Made by a program: the position numbers and the translations under genes
Assembly (NCBI RefSeq): GCF_001536285.1
Contig: NZ_FAOZ01000009.1
Span: 124,001 to 188,000, forward strand
Source of the DNA: Parafrankia irregularis
Lineage (GTDB): Bacteria; Actinomycetota; Actinomycetes; Frankiales; Frankiaceae
Reading direction: 5' to 3'
Length of the DNA: 64,000 bases
Shown here: in pieces, positions 51,089-59,325 of the stretch
Layout: each line of letters starts with the position of its first letter
How positions within the stretch are numbered: position 1 is the first letter of the stretch
The notes under the pieces: generated by a model
The model's database searches: none
Seen by the model: the letters and a program-made list of their open reading frames with translations, nothing else
Told to the model about the DNA's origin: nothing

Positions 51089-52739
51089 TGCCAATCCCCA
51101 GAGGTTTCTCGCCGCGGTTCCAGCCGCGGGCAGTCAGGTCCTTCAGGACGGGAAAGGAGTCCAGCCGCGCTTTCTCCCGGCGCCCGGCGGGCGCGACCGC
51201 GGCGAGCACGTCGACGAGGAGCGCGGCGAAGGCGGCGAACACGGCGAGGGCGATGAAGCCGCCGCCGGAGCCGGGGAAAAGCATGGTGGGAATGCTGATC
51301 GCGACCAGGAGGTAGAGGGCGCAGCGCAGCACGGCCGCACCCTGCCGACGCGTGGTCCGGCTCTCGCAGGACGAACAGCGCGGCACCGTGACCTTCGTGT
51401 TGCGCCAGCTCACCCGCGGATAGGTCCGGGTGATGTCGCCGTGCATCCAGATCTCCATCGCCGCGGAGACGCCCGGCTCCTTCTCGCAGAACCAGCACGT
51501 GAACGACTGCGTGGCCGCCTCCAGGATCCGGCGGTTCTCGGCCAGCCGTTCCCGGACCGTCTCCGACGCCGCGACCCCCTCGGCGCGGACGGTCGCCGCG
51601 GACATCCGCTGCTGGTCGCGGACAGAGCTCTCCGTCGGGGGCTCCGGCCGGTCCCGGGCCTGGTCGAACGCGAGCAGGCAGGTCAGGGTCTCGACGGCCA
51701 CCCGGTCGCGGGTGCGTACCCGTGACGACTCGTCAGCGGGCAGCAGCAGGTCCAGTCGCTCGAGTGCGCCCGTGGACTCGGCGAGGATGCGCTCCGCCTG
51801 CGCCAGGCCCTCATTGCGGGTGCCGTTGGCCACCCCCACGGCGCTGTCGCACAGCCGGTCGATCTCGTCGGCCCACGGTGCGCCGGCCGTGCGCAGGGCG
51901 GCGCCCAGGGTCTCCTCGGCGTCGCTTCCCAGCCGCGCGCCGCGCATGGCCGCCAGCTGCCGCTCGGCCCGGTCACGCTCGCCGGCGGCGATGGCCTCCG
52001 CCGCCAGCCCGGCACCGATCGACAGCAGCGCGGCGGGCAGCCCGGTGCGGATGGTGTCGGCCAGGTCAGGGTCGAGCCGGGCGTCCGCGGCGCGGCGGAT
52101 ACGCTCCTCAAGACCGCTCCATACCTGGTGGTCGCGCAGGACGTCCCCCCAGCGGCGGTAGACCAGGACCCAGTCGGGTGGTTCCGAGCCCGGGGTCAGC
52201 TCGGCGTCCAGCGCCTGCAGGTGACCGAGCACCGCGACGTTGTGCAGCGCGTTCGCGGCGTCCGGTGCGGGTACCTGCCGATCACTGTTCTCGGCCGTGG
52301 CGGCCCACAACCTGGCCGCCGCATGGGTGTCACCGGCGGCCAGGGCGGCCAGCGCCGGATCCTCGCCGGTGCCGGTGCCGGTGCCGGTGCCGGTGCCGGT
52401 GCCGGTGCCGGTGCTGCGGCCGTCGCCGTCGCCGGAGCTGCCGCCGCCGCCAACCGGCCAGAACCAGAAGAACTCGTCGACAAGCCGCTGGCGCGGATCA
52501 GCGAGCCGGTCGAGAGCGGCCCGGATGTCCGCACTGGACGGCTCGGGCCGCAGCGGCAGAATGTCCGGTACCGGCAGGGGTGCCCCGGTCTTCTCCAGGA
52601 TGGCGAGCATGTCCGACTGCCGTCTGATGTCGCGGGCCGTGGCCGACAGCGGGACGCCGGTGAGGCGGAACGCGTTCTGGCGGTAGAGCTGGGCGGACAC
52701 CCGCCGCAGCGGGGCGAGGTCGGTGCCGTGCGTGGTCAT
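51081..52739 (-). CDS. J-domain-like zinc-ribbon membrane protein
   Basis: 552 residues from the ATG at 52739, right after the kinase stop. Residues 20-50 (QNAFRLTGVPLSATARDIRR) recall helix I-II of a J domain (N-P-Y-x-V-L-G-V-x-x-x-A-T-x-x-E-I-R), but the HPD motif needed to stimulate Hsp70 is not visible. FFWFWP and a (Gly-Thr) low-complexity run follow, then a helical region, a zinc ribbon (CWFC...CSSC) and two membrane segments near the C-terminus (AVLRCALYLLVAISIPTMLF, GFIALAVFAAFAALLVDVLA). It likely recruits the Hsp70 to the membrane. It overlaps the GrpE-like gene by 8 bases. J-like identity is an inference. Confidence 0.75.
   Translation of the reverse strand: MTTHGTDLAPLRRVSAQLYRQNAFRLTGVPLSATARDIRRQSDMLAILEKTGAPLPVPDILPLRPEPSSADIRAALDRLADPRQRLVDEFFWFWPVGGGGSSGDGDGRSTGTGTGTGTGTGTGTGEDPALAALAAGDTHAAARLWAATAENSDRQVPAPDAANALHNVAVLGHLQALDAELTPGSEPPDWVLVYRRWGDVLRDHQVWSGLEERIRRAADARLDPDLADTIRTGLPAALLSIGAGLAAEAIAAGERDRAERQLAAMRGARLGSDAEETLGAALRTAGAPWADEIDRLCDSAVGVANGTRNEGLAQAERILAESTGALERLDLLLPADESSRVRTRDRVAVETLTCLLAFDQARDRPEPPTESSVRDQQRMSAATVRAEGVAASETVRERLAENRRILEAATQSFTCWFCEKEPGVSAAMEIWMHGDITRTYPRVSWRNTKVTVPRCSSCESRTTRRQGAAVLRCALYLLVAISIPTMLFPGSGGGFIALAVFAAFAALLVDVLAAVAPAGRREKARLDSFPVLKDLTARGWNRGEKPLGIGNV
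52365..52412. repeat. Hexanucleotide array (GCCGGT)8 inside the J-like gene
   Basis: Eight perfect units encode a run of Thr-Gly on the minus strand, a flexible linker. Pure hexamer arrays change length easily without a frameshift, so the linker may vary among strains. Confidence 0.9.
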
Positions 52740-52743
52740 GGCG

Positions 52744-53808
52744 TCAGCCCCCTGTGTTCTTGCCGGCGGCGATCTCCCCGGCCGGCCCCGGTTCCCGCCC
52801 GCGTTGCCGCGGCCGGTCTGCGCGTGGTGTGTCCGCGTGTCGGCTGTCGCGCCCGGTGCCTGTGGGTCCGCTGTCCGTGGGTCCGGTGTCCGCGGGAGGC
52901 GGGTCCTTGGGCGGCACATGCCGAGGTGGCCCGTCCTGGCGGGGCGGGTTCTGGCGTGCTGGCCAGGCCTCGAGGTCGGCGAGCATCTCGGCCGCGGACG
53001 GGTAGCGCGTCGCGGTGTCGAAGGACAGCGCCCGGACGATGATCGCGTTGAGCAGGTCGTCGACCGCGTACCGCACCTGGTTCGGCGGCACGAGCGCCGT
53101 GGTGTCCCAGGCGGCCGTGATCGGATCGCCGGCGGCGCGCCGCGGGTAGGGGAACTCGTCGGTCAGCAGGAGGTAGAACACCGCGCCGAGGGCCCAGACA
53201 TCGCCCGGCATCGACGCCAGATGGGGGTGCAGCAGTGTTTCCGGCGCCATGAACGCGATGGTTCCCTGCGAGCTGGCCAGCAGCGTCAGCGCGCTGACCT
53301 TCCGGGCGAGCCCGAAATCGCTGATCCGGGCCCGGGGCCCGTCCCGGTCGTAGCCGACCAGAATGTTCTGCGGGGTGATGTCGCGGTGGACGATCGGTGG
53401 TGATTCCCGATGGGCGACCGCCAGCCCACGGGCGACCTGGCGCATGACGTCGACCGCGACGGGAATGGGCACGAACGCGTCACCGAACGACTGCCGGAAA
53501 CCGGTCAGTGTGCCGCCGTTGACATATTCCATGGTGAAGTACGCATGGCCGCCGCTGTCCGCCTCGACGGTGTTCGCCTCAAAGACGCGAACGATGTTCG
53601 GGTGACCCATCCTGGAGAGCAGCATTGCCTCACCGAGTGCGTCCCGCACCTGCTCCGCGGACATTCCCTCCTGCCGGAACACCTTCATCGCCTGCCGGCC
53701 CAGATAGCGGTGCTCGACCCGGTAGACCTCGGCGAAGGCGCCGCGGCCCAGCAGCCGTTCGACGGTGTAGGTATCGCGTATCACCTGCCCGACGCTTAAC
53801 AGGGCCAT
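52744..53808 (-). CDS. Serine/threonine protein kinase (soluble)
   Basis: 354 residues. All kinase motifs are intact: glycine loop GRGAFAEVY (21-29), K42, catalytic loop HRDITPQNI (D143, N148) and DFG at 164-166, with an APE at MAPETLLHP. The kinase domain fills about 1-285; a Pro/Thr-rich tail (residues 290-354) has no membrane helix, unlike PknA/PknB. It is the first gene of a six-gene set with Hsp70, GrpE-like, J-like and OmpA-like proteins (4-base gap to the next), so it probably phosphorylates these chaperone components or the FHA protein encoded upstream. Confidence 0.94.
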   Translation of the reverse strand: MALLSVGQVIRDTYTVERLLGRGAFAEVYRVEHRYLGRQAMKVFRQEGMSAEQVRDALGEAMLLSRMGHPNIVRVFEANTVEADSGGHAYFTMEYVNGGTLTGFRQSFGDAFVPIPVAVDVMRQVARGLAVAHRESPPIVHRDITPQNILVGYDRDGPRARISDFGLARKVSALTLLASSQGTIAFMAPETLLHPHLASMPGDVWALGAVFYLLLTDEFPYPRRAAGDPITAAWDTTALVPPNQVRYAVDDLLNAIIVRALSFDTATRYPSAAEMLADLEAWPARQNPPRQDGPPRHVPPKDPPPADTGPTDSGPTGTGRDSRHADTPRADRPRQRGREPGPAGEIAAGKNTGG

Positions 53809-54034
53809 ACCGCTGTGACCTCCGAGGGCACCACCAGGGTGTTCTTTTCGGCAGGTCGGCGTCGACCGCCGACTTCGGAGAACCTAGATGACGAGCCTGC
53901 GGCCGGGTAGTGGAGCGCTACACCCCATGGCCGCACCGGGTCCGGGGGTGGTCCGTGGACCTGTCCGTGCCCTGCGGGCGGCCGCATGGACGGGATCGCC
54001 CGGCGTGCGCCCGGCGTGCGGCCGGCGCTCCTGG

Positions 54035-54742
54035 CTACTGCTGGGCGGGCGGGCCGAGGTCGTCCTCGGTGACCACCCGGTTGAGGATCATCCAGTGGGC
54101 CAGAGACTCCCAGTCCGTCAGCTCGGGGACGCCGCGTCGGCTCAGCTCCTGCCGGATGTCGGTGATGACGTTGCGCACATACCTTGGGCTCAGGTTCAGC
54201 CGTACGCCGATCTCCTGGTAGGTGGCCGGGCGGGCGTCGCTTCCGCAGCGGGTCAGCAGCGGCCGGCACAGCTCGACGATGATGTCCCGCTGCGCCGGGG
54301 TGAGCTGCAGTGGCCCGCCGATCGTCGCTCGGCTTTCGGAAAGCGTGCTGGCGCCGAAGAACCGGCGGTCATAGGTGACGGCGGAGGCGTCGACATGGAT
54401 GGTGGCGGTCGCCCCACCCTGGCGGGCCAGGACGATGTCGAACTCGGAGAACGGCAGGGATGTGACCGCCGCGCCGGGTTCGATGACCCTGTCCGCTCCG
54501 ACGGGCGGGCGCAGCGAGAACGGCTTGGACTGGGACTTGTTGTACACCAGGACGCAGTCGTCGAGAACCCGCAGCGAGGCCATGTGCCGTGACAGATAGA
54601 TGTCATCCGGCAGCTTGATGGTGCAGGCGCTGCTGCGCCCGACCGTGATTTCCGCGCCGCGGCCGGCCCGCCACCGGGTCCCGCCATGTTCGAGTACGAC
54701 GACGGGCCCTGGCAGCGAACTGCCCATGGCGGCGTTGCTCAC
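54035..54742 (-). CDS. FHA-domain protein with C-terminal winged helix
   Basis: 235 residues. The FHA domain fills about 15-105 and has the usual phosphothreonine-binding residues: GRSSACTI and LSRHMASLRV (S, R, H). The C-terminal part (about 145-225) is a DNA-binding helix-turn-helix (QEIGVRLNLSPRYVRNVITD). This combination would let a phosphorylated partner alter transcription. It lies upstream of the kinase/chaperone operon, same strand, 226 bases away, and divergent from a kinase-TPR gene (230 bases). The two kinases beside it are the obvious partners. No family name for this exact arrangement is known to me. Confidence 0.9.
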   Translation of the reverse strand: MSNAAMGSSLPGPVVVLEHGGTRWRAGRGAEITVGRSSACTIKLPDDIYLSRHMASLRVLDDCVLVYNKSQSKPFSLRPPVGADRVIEPGAAVTSLPFSEFDIVLARQGGATATIHVDASAVTYDRRFFGASTLSESRATIGGPLQLTPAQRDIIVELCRPLLTRCGSDARPATYQEIGVRLNLSPRYVRNVITDIRQELSRRGVPELTDWESLAHWMILNRVVTEDDLGPPAQQ

Positions 54743-54972
54743 CTGCGCGCTCCTGGTCCTCGCCCGGCGGATTCAAATGAAGGAACCGGACCAACTCTAG
54801 TCGCCCGCGCGGCCACCCGTCATTGTAACGGGGGCGGTCGGCGTTCGGCAGGGTTAGAAGTACCGTGGTCGGCCGGAGTTGCACCCGGACTTTAGGCGGA
54901 AAGACAGGCGCTCCGTGGGTCGCGGGTGGGACGACTGCCGCATGATGTGCTTGTGATGCTCTGGGGCGTTCG

Positions 54973-56829
54973 ATGATGATCGACCGGGCACGGGTGGCCG
55001 CTGCCGTGCCCAACTACGTTCTCGGCGAGGATCTCGGTGCGGGCGCGTTCGGGCTGGTGCTGAGGGCCGAGCACCGTCGGATGCGTCGCCCGAGCGCGAT
55101 CAAGGTGATGCGGGCCCGCGACGCCGGGGGCGAGTGGATCGACTTCGCGGCCGAGGCCCGGCTGCTGGGCAGCCTTGATCATCCGCATGTGGTCCGGGTG
55201 TATGACTACGTCGAGGATGACGACCTCCGCCTCGTGGTGATGGAACTGCTGGGCGGAGGCACGCTGAGCCGGCGCCGCAGCCGGCTGACCCCGGAGCAGG
55301 CGTGTGCGGTGGGCCTGGCGGTGGCCGCCGCGCTGAGCCACACCCACGACCACAACGTGCTGCACCGCGATGTCAAGGGCGACAACATCCTGTTCGCCGC
55401 GGACGGGACGGTGAAGGTCGTCGACTTCGGCATCGCGCGGGTGTTCGAGGGGGCGGCGACCACCGCCAGCAAGGTTGTCGGCACACCGATGCACATGGCT
55501 CCCGAACAGATCGAACGTGGGCGCCTGGGCCCGGCGACCGACCTGTACGCGCTGGGCAGCGTCCTCTACCGCCTGCTGACCGGGCGCCCCCCGTTCGACC
55601 CCCGGCAGCCGCTGCACGTCCTGTGGCACCAGCAGCTGTCGGCGCCACCCCCGCCCATGCCGGGGGTGGCCGGGCCGGTCGCCGAGGTCGTCCTGCACGC
55701 GCTGGCGAAGGATCCGGCCGCCCGGCCGCCGGACGCCGTCACGTTCGCCACCGCGCTCGCCCACGCCGCGACCGAGGCCTATGGCGCGGGCTGGACCGTG
55801 CGGGCCGGCCTGCCGCTGCACCTCGACGACGCCGTCCGCCGCGCGGCGGAGGGGACCTCGCTCGGTGGCGTGCGAAGCCCTGGCGCCGCGATCCCGGAGG
55901 CCGTGATCCCTGCGGGGGACGAGCCCCCGGCCGCCATCGGTGGCGCCGTCGCCGTCCGCCGTGATGCCGCTGCTGACGGCGCCGACAGCGATCACGGTGA
56001 TGATGGTGGTGAGGACCGCGGTGTCGGCGCGACGCGGAAGCTGGCACAGGGTGGGAAGCCGGACCTGTGGGACGGTGCGGAGCCCACCGCCCAGGGGCTC
56101 GCCCGGCTGAGGGGGACCCTCGGCCCGGACCATCCGGACACCCTGGCGGCGGCGAACAGCCTCGCCGTTCGGCTGAGTGCCCGCGGTGACCACCGGGCCG
56201 CCCGCGCGCTGGATGAGGACACGCTGGCGCGGCGCGGCCGGGTGCTCGGGCCCGACCACCCCGACACCCTCACCTCGGCCCACAACCTCGCGGTCGACCT
56301 CGCCGAGCTCGGCGACCAGGCCGCCGCCCGCGACCTGTACCGCGAGACGCTTGCCCGGCGCCGCCGGGTGCTCGGGCCCGACCACCCGGACACCCTGGGC
56401 ACGGCGAACAACCTCGGCATCGTGCTGGGCGCCCTCGGGGACCACCTGGCGGCCTGCGAGCTGGGGGAGGACACCCTCATCCGGCGGCGCCGGGTGCTGG
56501 GGGAAAGCCATCCCGACAGCCTGACCTCGGCGTACAACCTCGCTGTCCGGCTCAGCGCCCTCGGGGATCACGAAGCGGCCTGCGAGCTGGGGGAGGACAC
56601 CTTCACCCGGCGCGGCGCGGTGCTGGGCCCAGGCCACCCGGACACGGTGAAGTCGGCCTACAACCTGGCTGTCTACCTGGGCAGGCTCGGCCGCTACCCG
56701 CGGGCGCGGGAGATCGGCGCGGACGTCCTGGCCAGCCGGCTGCGCGCGCTCGGCCCAGAGCATCCCGAGACCCGCGAGGTCGAGGAGGCGCTGCAGTGGT
56801 GGGTCGATCAGGAGGCCGCCGGCGGGTGA
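54973..56829 (+). CDS. Serine/threonine kinase with C-terminal TPR repeats
   Basis: 618 residues. The kinase domain fills about 1-275 with K44 in AIKVM, HRDVKGDNIL (D133) and DFG at 151-153. A low-complexity linker follows (about 285-370). About six kinesin-light-chain-type TPR repeats of 42 residues follow (380-605), each with a LGPDHPDTL-x-x-A-x-NLA core and an end like LARRRRVLG. Such TPRs usually bind a partner protein. No membrane helix is present. It is divergent from the FHA-HTH gene, sharing its promoter region, which fits a joint regulatory unit with the chaperone operon. Confidence 0.94.
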   Translation: MMIDRARVAAAVPNYVLGEDLGAGAFGLVLRAEHRRMRRPSAIKVMRARDAGGEWIDFAAEARLLGSLDHPHVVRVYDYVEDDDLRLVVMELLGGGTLSRRRSRLTPEQACAVGLAVAAALSHTHDHNVLHRDVKGDNILFAADGTVKVVDFGIARVFEGAATTASKVVGTPMHMAPEQIERGRLGPATDLYALGSVLYRLLTGRPPFDPRQPLHVLWHQQLSAPPPPMPGVAGPVAEVVLHALAKDPAARPPDAVTFATALAHAATEAYGAGWTVRAGLPLHLDDAVRRAAEGTSLGGVRSPGAAIPEAVIPAGDEPPAAIGGAVAVRRDAAADGADSDHGDDGGEDRGVGATRKLAQGGKPDLWDGAEPTAQGLARLRGTLGPDHPDTLAAANSLAVRLSARGDHRAARALDEDTLARRGRVLGPDHPDTLTSAHNLAVDLAELGDQAAARDLYRETLARRRRVLGPDHPDTLGTANNLGIVLGALGDHLAACELGEDTLIRRRRVLGESHPDSLTSAYNLAVRLSALGDHEAACELGEDTFTRRGAVLGPGHPDTVKSAYNLAVYLGRLGRYPRAREIGADVLASRLRALGPEHPETREVEEALQWWVDQEAAGG

Positions 56830-56851
56830 CGCGGACGACTCCCCCGGTGGC

Positions 56852-57895
56852 TCAGTAGCCGGCGGTGATGTCGACGAGGCCGTGCAGCGGCTCGCCCGCG
56901 CGCCAGCGGCGGAGGTTGTCCGAGAAAACATCAAGGCCACGGCTGAAGCCACCTGGAGCCGACCAGGCAACGTGCGGCATGATCCGCACCCGTGGGTCGT
57001 GGCGCAGCGGGTGGTCGGCCGGCAGCGGCTCCGGGTGGGTGACGTCCAGGCTGGCGCGGGAGACGACCCCGCTCGCCAGCGCACGGACCAGCGCGTCGGT
57101 GTCGACGATCCGCCCCCGGGCGATGTTCACCAGATGCAGGCCGGGCTTCGCGAGGGCGAACGCGGCGTCATCGAGCAGCCGGTTCGTCTGCGGGGTCAGC
57201 GCGGCGGCGACCACCAGGTGGTCGGCCTGCCCGAGCAGCTCGGCGAGCGTGTGCACGACCGTCACGCCCGGGACGTCGGAAGGGCGGCCGCTGCGCCGCA
57301 GTGCCAGCAGACGGGTCCCGAAGCCGGCCAGGCGGGGTGCCAGGGCCTGGGCGATCGACCCGAAGCCGAGCAGCCCGACGGTGCGGCCAGCCAGCGTGCC
57401 CAGCGGCTCGGTGATGTACGGCTCGTTCGTCTCGGCCTCCCAGATGTCCGGGAAGCGCTTCTCGGCGGCGAGGAGCAGGCCGACCGTCAGCTCCGCGATC
57501 GCGACGCTGTTCGCGCCTCGGCCGCAGGTCACCGTGCGGCCGGCCAGCCGGTCGAGGGGGAACCCGTCAACGCCCGTCGATACGAAATGCACCCATTCCG
57601 CCCGTTCGACGGCATCCAGCGCGGCCGGCGACGGCGAGTTGTTCAGCGACCAGGGCATGACCAGCGACATCAGCGGCCCCGCTGGCGTGGCCGGCAGGGG
57701 GTCGCCGCCCAGAATGTCGAGAACCTCGACGTCGGTGCCGAGAGCGGTGCGCAGCGGCTCGACGAACGGTTGCGGCAGCAGTGCCGCGACCACGGCTGCT
57801 GCTGCCGGCGGCCGGTCGTCGAGGGGCAGGGCGGGGGACGTCTGGGGCACGAAAACACCCAAACACGCTGGCCGCGTGGGAGCCAACGCCGGCAT
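56852..57895 (-). CDS. D-isomer-specific 2-hydroxyacid dehydrogenase
   Basis: 347 residues. The nucleotide domain shows GLLGFGSIAQALAPRL; the catalytic arginine is in NIARGRIVD, and histidine in PHVAWSAP, with DVTHPEPLP in place of the usual DVFEPEPLP loop. It converts D-2-hydroxyacids to 2-oxoacids with NAD(P). A separate N-terminal substrate domain (about 1-100) is consistent with a phosphoglycerate-dehydrogenase-like fold. It is convergent with the kinase-TPR gene. The exact acid is unknown. Confidence 0.92.
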   Translation of the reverse strand: MPALAPTRPACLGVFVPQTSPALPLDDRPPAAAAVVAALLPQPFVEPLRTALGTDVEVLDILGGDPLPATPAGPLMSLVMPWSLNNSPSPAALDAVERAEWVHFVSTGVDGFPLDRLAGRTVTCGRGANSVAIAELTVGLLLAAEKRFPDIWEAETNEPYITEPLGTLAGRTVGLLGFGSIAQALAPRLAGFGTRLLALRRSGRPSDVPGVTVVHTLAELLGQADHLVVAAALTPQTNRLLDDAAFALAKPGLHLVNIARGRIVDTDALVRALASGVVSRASLDVTHPEPLPADHPLRHDPRVRIMPHVAWSAPGGFSRGLDVFSDNLRRWRAGEPLHGLVDITAGY

Positions 57896-57945
57896 CGCGT
57901 GATCTTCTTCACTTTTCTATCGATAAAATGAAGAAAGCCTACGCC

Positions 57946-57973
57946 GTGCCGTGCGGAGCGGACCGCACGGCAC
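57946..57973 (-). terminator. Rho-independent-type terminator after the ACP gene
   Basis: An 11-base perfect stem (57946-57956 with 57963-57973, 6-base loop) lies 20 bases after the ACP stop on the minus strand. It is followed, in the direction of transcription, by a T-rich tract (around 57945-57920). This is the clearest classical terminator in the window. Confidence 0.8.
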
Positions 57974-57992
57974 GACGTCAGGCGGCCGGGTG

Positions 57993-58250
57993 TCAGACGG
58001 TGGCCGTGGCGACCGTCGCGAGCACGATGCGGACGACGTCGTTGATGGAGGCGAGGGTGAAGACGTCCTCGTCCTCGATCTCGATGTCGTAGGCGCGCTC
58101 GATGCGGGAGATCATGACGAGGACCTTCATCGAGTCCGCGCCCTCGGCGTTGCGAAGATCAAGGTCTGGGGTGAGCGTGTCGGCCGGCATCCCGAGCTCG
58201 CGGGCGACGATGTCCGTGACGGTGCTCAGAACCTCGGATTCGGACGGCAT
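57993..58250 (-). CDS. Acyl carrier protein
   Basis: 85 residues. The phosphopantetheine-attachment site is GADSMKVLVMI, with the serine after D as usual, though the hydrophobic L of DSL is M here. The family's N-terminal helix and acidic recognition helix (ERAYDIEIEDEDVFTLASI) follow. GGAGC lies 9 bases before the ATG. The gene directly follows a diiron desaturase-like gene (14-base gap), so the acyl chain on this ACP is probably its substrate. The acyl-CoA ligase gene is divergent. Confidence 0.93.
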   Translation of the reverse strand: MPSESEVLSTVTDIVARELGMPADTLTPDLDLRNAEGADSMKVLVMISRIERAYDIEIEDEDVFTLASINDVVRIVLATVATATV

Positions 58251-58264
58251 GATCGTCGCTCCGT

Positions 58265-59077
58265 TCAGGCCGAGAGCTCGGCCATGGCGTGGCGGATGGT
58301 CGAGTTGCGGGTGAGGTCCCGGCCCACCGCCGTGCCGAGCATGCGTCGCAGCTTCGCCTGCAGCTTCTCCTGCGCGTCGGGCGGGGAGATCCGCAGGAAC
58401 ACGTCGATCACGTCGTCGACGGTCTCGTGGTCGCGCATCTCCTCGACGCGCTGGTGCTTGTAGACGCCGACCGGGTGGTTCAGCCGCGGGCTGGTCACGT
58501 AGAAGTGGATCCTCTCCAGGACCGACTTCAGCTCCTCCGGGTGCTGGGCGAGGCGGCGCTTCAGGTAGAAGAGGAACTCGCGGGCGTGGCCTGCCTCGTC
58601 GCGGCTGGCGTTCAGGAAGAGGCCGGCGAGGACGGGCTCCTGCACCCATTCCGCCAGCGCCCGGTAGGCCGTGTTGACGATGATCTCCGAGATGACGTTG
58701 GTGGTCAGCGTCGCGCTCGGCGTGATCCCGGCCTCGTACGGCTCGCGCAGCGCCTCGATCTTGTCCTGGTCGATGTGGACACCGACGGCCTTGAGCCAGG
58801 CGCGGAACGCGTAGTGGTGCTGCAGCTCCTGGTAGGCCCAGATGGCCACGAAGGCCGAGCAGTCGTAGTCGTCGTGGAACTCGCTGAGGAAGCCGTGCAG
58901 CCCGGGAAGGGACGTCGCCTCACCCACGACGACGCCCTTGACGAGGGCCAGGTAAGCCGGCTGGACGAGCTCCTGGTCGATGTTCTCAAGCCCCAGCTCG
59001 CAAACCTTCCACTGGAGCCGTTCGTAGTGTTCGAAGACCTCGAAGCTGTGGGACTTCTCGGACGTGGCGGTCGGCAT
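58265..59077 (-). CDS. Ferritin-like diiron acyl-ACP desaturase-family protein
   Basis: 270 residues from the ATG at 59077 (AAGGG 8 bases before). Two E-x2-H pairs on helices, QELQHHYAF and SRDEAGHAREF, with E in VVVGEATSLPG, give the six-ligand diiron site of acyl-ACP desaturases. It therefore probably introduces a double bond or hydroxyl group into an acyl chain held on the downstream ACP. It is shorter than plant acyl-ACP desaturases (about 350). The gene is divergent from an acyl-CoA ligase gene, and the three make a small lipid-modification cluster. An electron donor is not encoded nearby. Confidence 0.88.
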   Translation of the reverse strand: MPTATSEKSHSFEVFEHYERLQWKVCELGLENIDQELVQPAYLALVKGVVVGEATSLPGLHGFLSEFHDDYDCSAFVAIWAYQELQHHYAFRAWLKAVGVHIDQDKIEALREPYEAGITPSATLTTNVISEIIVNTAYRALAEWVQEPVLAGLFLNASRDEAGHAREFLFYLKRRLAQHPEELKSVLERIHFYVTSPRLNHPVGVYKHQRVEEMRDHETVDDVIDVFLRISPPDAQEKLQAKLRRMLGTAVGRDLTRNSTIRHAMAELSA

Positions 59078-59325
59078 GGATGAACCCTTCGGCGAGCTTC
59101 CGCGCGAGCCCCGCGCGGGTTCACCATGGAATGCGCGTCCGATCATCACAACCCTGGATTCGATCTCCCAATCGGCTGATCCGCCCGTGGGGCGGTATCC
59201 GCGCGGTGCCACGGACAGCCGCCGCGGTGGCATCGTAGGACCGGATACGGACAACACCGACCACTGATCCGTCCGCTGGTGCGGGCCGTGGTTGATCGAG
59301 ACCGGCGAGAGGGCGAGGACGAGGC

